A stretch of 5,987 bases of DNA from Phycisphaeraceae bacterium (GTDB lineage Bacteria; Planctomycetota; Phycisphaerae; Phycisphaerales; Phycisphaeraceae), in assembly GCA_028281215.1 (NCBI GenBank), contig JANQKH010000291.1:1-5987 (forward strand). The letters are read 5' to 3'. Both the position numbers and the translations under genes were made by a program. Numbering within the stretch: the first letter of the stretch is position 1; the number at the start of each line of letters is the position of its first letter. This document shows positions 5,580 through 5,987 of the stretch, one piece after another. A model generated the notes under the pieces. It ran no database searches. It was not told the DNA's origin and was given only the letters and a program-made list of their open reading frames with translations.

Positions 5580-5987
5580 ATGTTCAAGCTTTTATTGATT
5601 CTCAAATATGTTCGCCGCAAGATCGCGCCGTTGTTTGCCGCGTCGGCCGTTACGTTGTGCACCGCGATGGTCATCATCGTCATCAGCGTCATGGGCGGAT
5701 TCCTTGAGATGTGGCGGGAGACGACCAAACGGCTCAGCGGTGACGTGACCATCTCCGCCGGGCTGACCGGGTTTCCGCACTACGAGAAGATCATCACCGC
5801 GCTCGAAGGCGACCCGGACATCGTTGCCGCCACGCCGGTCGTTTACACGTTCGGCCTCATCCGCGTGGACAACACCATCCGCCACGCGGAAATCGTCGGC
5901 GTGCTCCCGGTGGATTACGACGAGGTTGTCGCGTTCAAGTCCAGCTTGTATTGGAATGACGAGTCGGTGCAGCGCGATCTGAAGTCG
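5580..5987 (+). CDS. ABC transporter permease, FtsX/MacB/LolC type, 5' part (runs off right edge)
   Basis: The first 136 residues of a permease subunit that would work with an ATPase in the inner membrane, for lipoprotein release, efflux or similar export. An in-frame TGA (5577-5579) lies directly before ATG 5580, fixing the upstream limit; no ribosome-binding site is evident. MFKLLLILKYVRRK (1-14) is the cytoplasmic N-terminus, residues 17-43 (LFAASAVTLCTAMVIIVISV) are the first membrane helix, and residues 44 onward (GFLEMWRETTKRLSGDVTIS, then GFPHYEKIITALEGDPDIVA) begin the periplasmic core domain. The pattern resembles planctomycete FtsX-like permeases. A TACAAT -10-like box lies at 5542-5547, with no good -35. 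It sits downstream of the MITE-like element, so it is probably an independent transcription unit. The rest of the gene, and any ATPase, lie outside the window. Confidence 0.85.
   Translation, partial: MFKLLLILKYVRRKIAPLFAASAVTLCTAMVIIVISVMGGFLEMWRETTKRLSGDVTISAGLTGFPHYEKIITALEGDPDIVAATPVVYTFGLIRVDNTIRHAEIVGVLPVDYDEVVAFKSSLYWNDESVQRDLKS

Overview
The window is GC-rich bacterial DNA that looks planctomycete-like. I infer this from the FtsX-type permease at the right end, a possible mechanosensitive-channel N-terminus at the left end, and the inverted-repeat elements between genes. No marker gene fixes the lineage.

Left part (1-1846, minus strand): (i) the 5' end of an exported or membrane protein gene running off the left edge, whose frame is broken by an apparent single-base deletion in a short homopolymer; (ii) a small membrane protein of unknown function; (iii) an Fpg/Nei-family DNA glycosylase with an intact N-terminal proline and zinc finger. 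A non-coding region (1847-2209) separates this block from plus-strand genes. It holds a sigma-70-like promoter and a structured leader.

Central part (2210-5288, plus strand): a small protein with an internal Tat-like leader (RRRLLRAG ... PARA|Q), a strong intrinsic terminator, then a PqqD-like peptide-binding protein, an overlapping HPr-kinase-like P-loop kinase (HprK-related kinase A type), and a family-5-type nucleotidyltransferase. PqqD-like, HprK-like and NTase genes together match the little-characterised 'HPr-rel-A' neighbourhood and resemble the tailoring part of phosphorylated lasso-peptide clusters, but no cyclase or protease is seen here. I propose that the small Tat-like protein is the substrate: PqqD would bind it, the kinase and NTase would modify it, and it would then be exported. 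The terminator after the substrate gene would favour substrate over enzymes. This is inference; the family calls are better supported.

Two non-coding repeat elements interrupt the plus-strand genes: a REPIN-like pair of inverted hairpins (4030-4090) between kinase and NTase, and a 161-bp foldback, MITE-like element (5340-5500) after the NTase. The right end holds the first 136 codons of an ABC-transporter permease of the FtsX/MacB/LolC type. No rRNA, tRNA or CRISPR array was seen.
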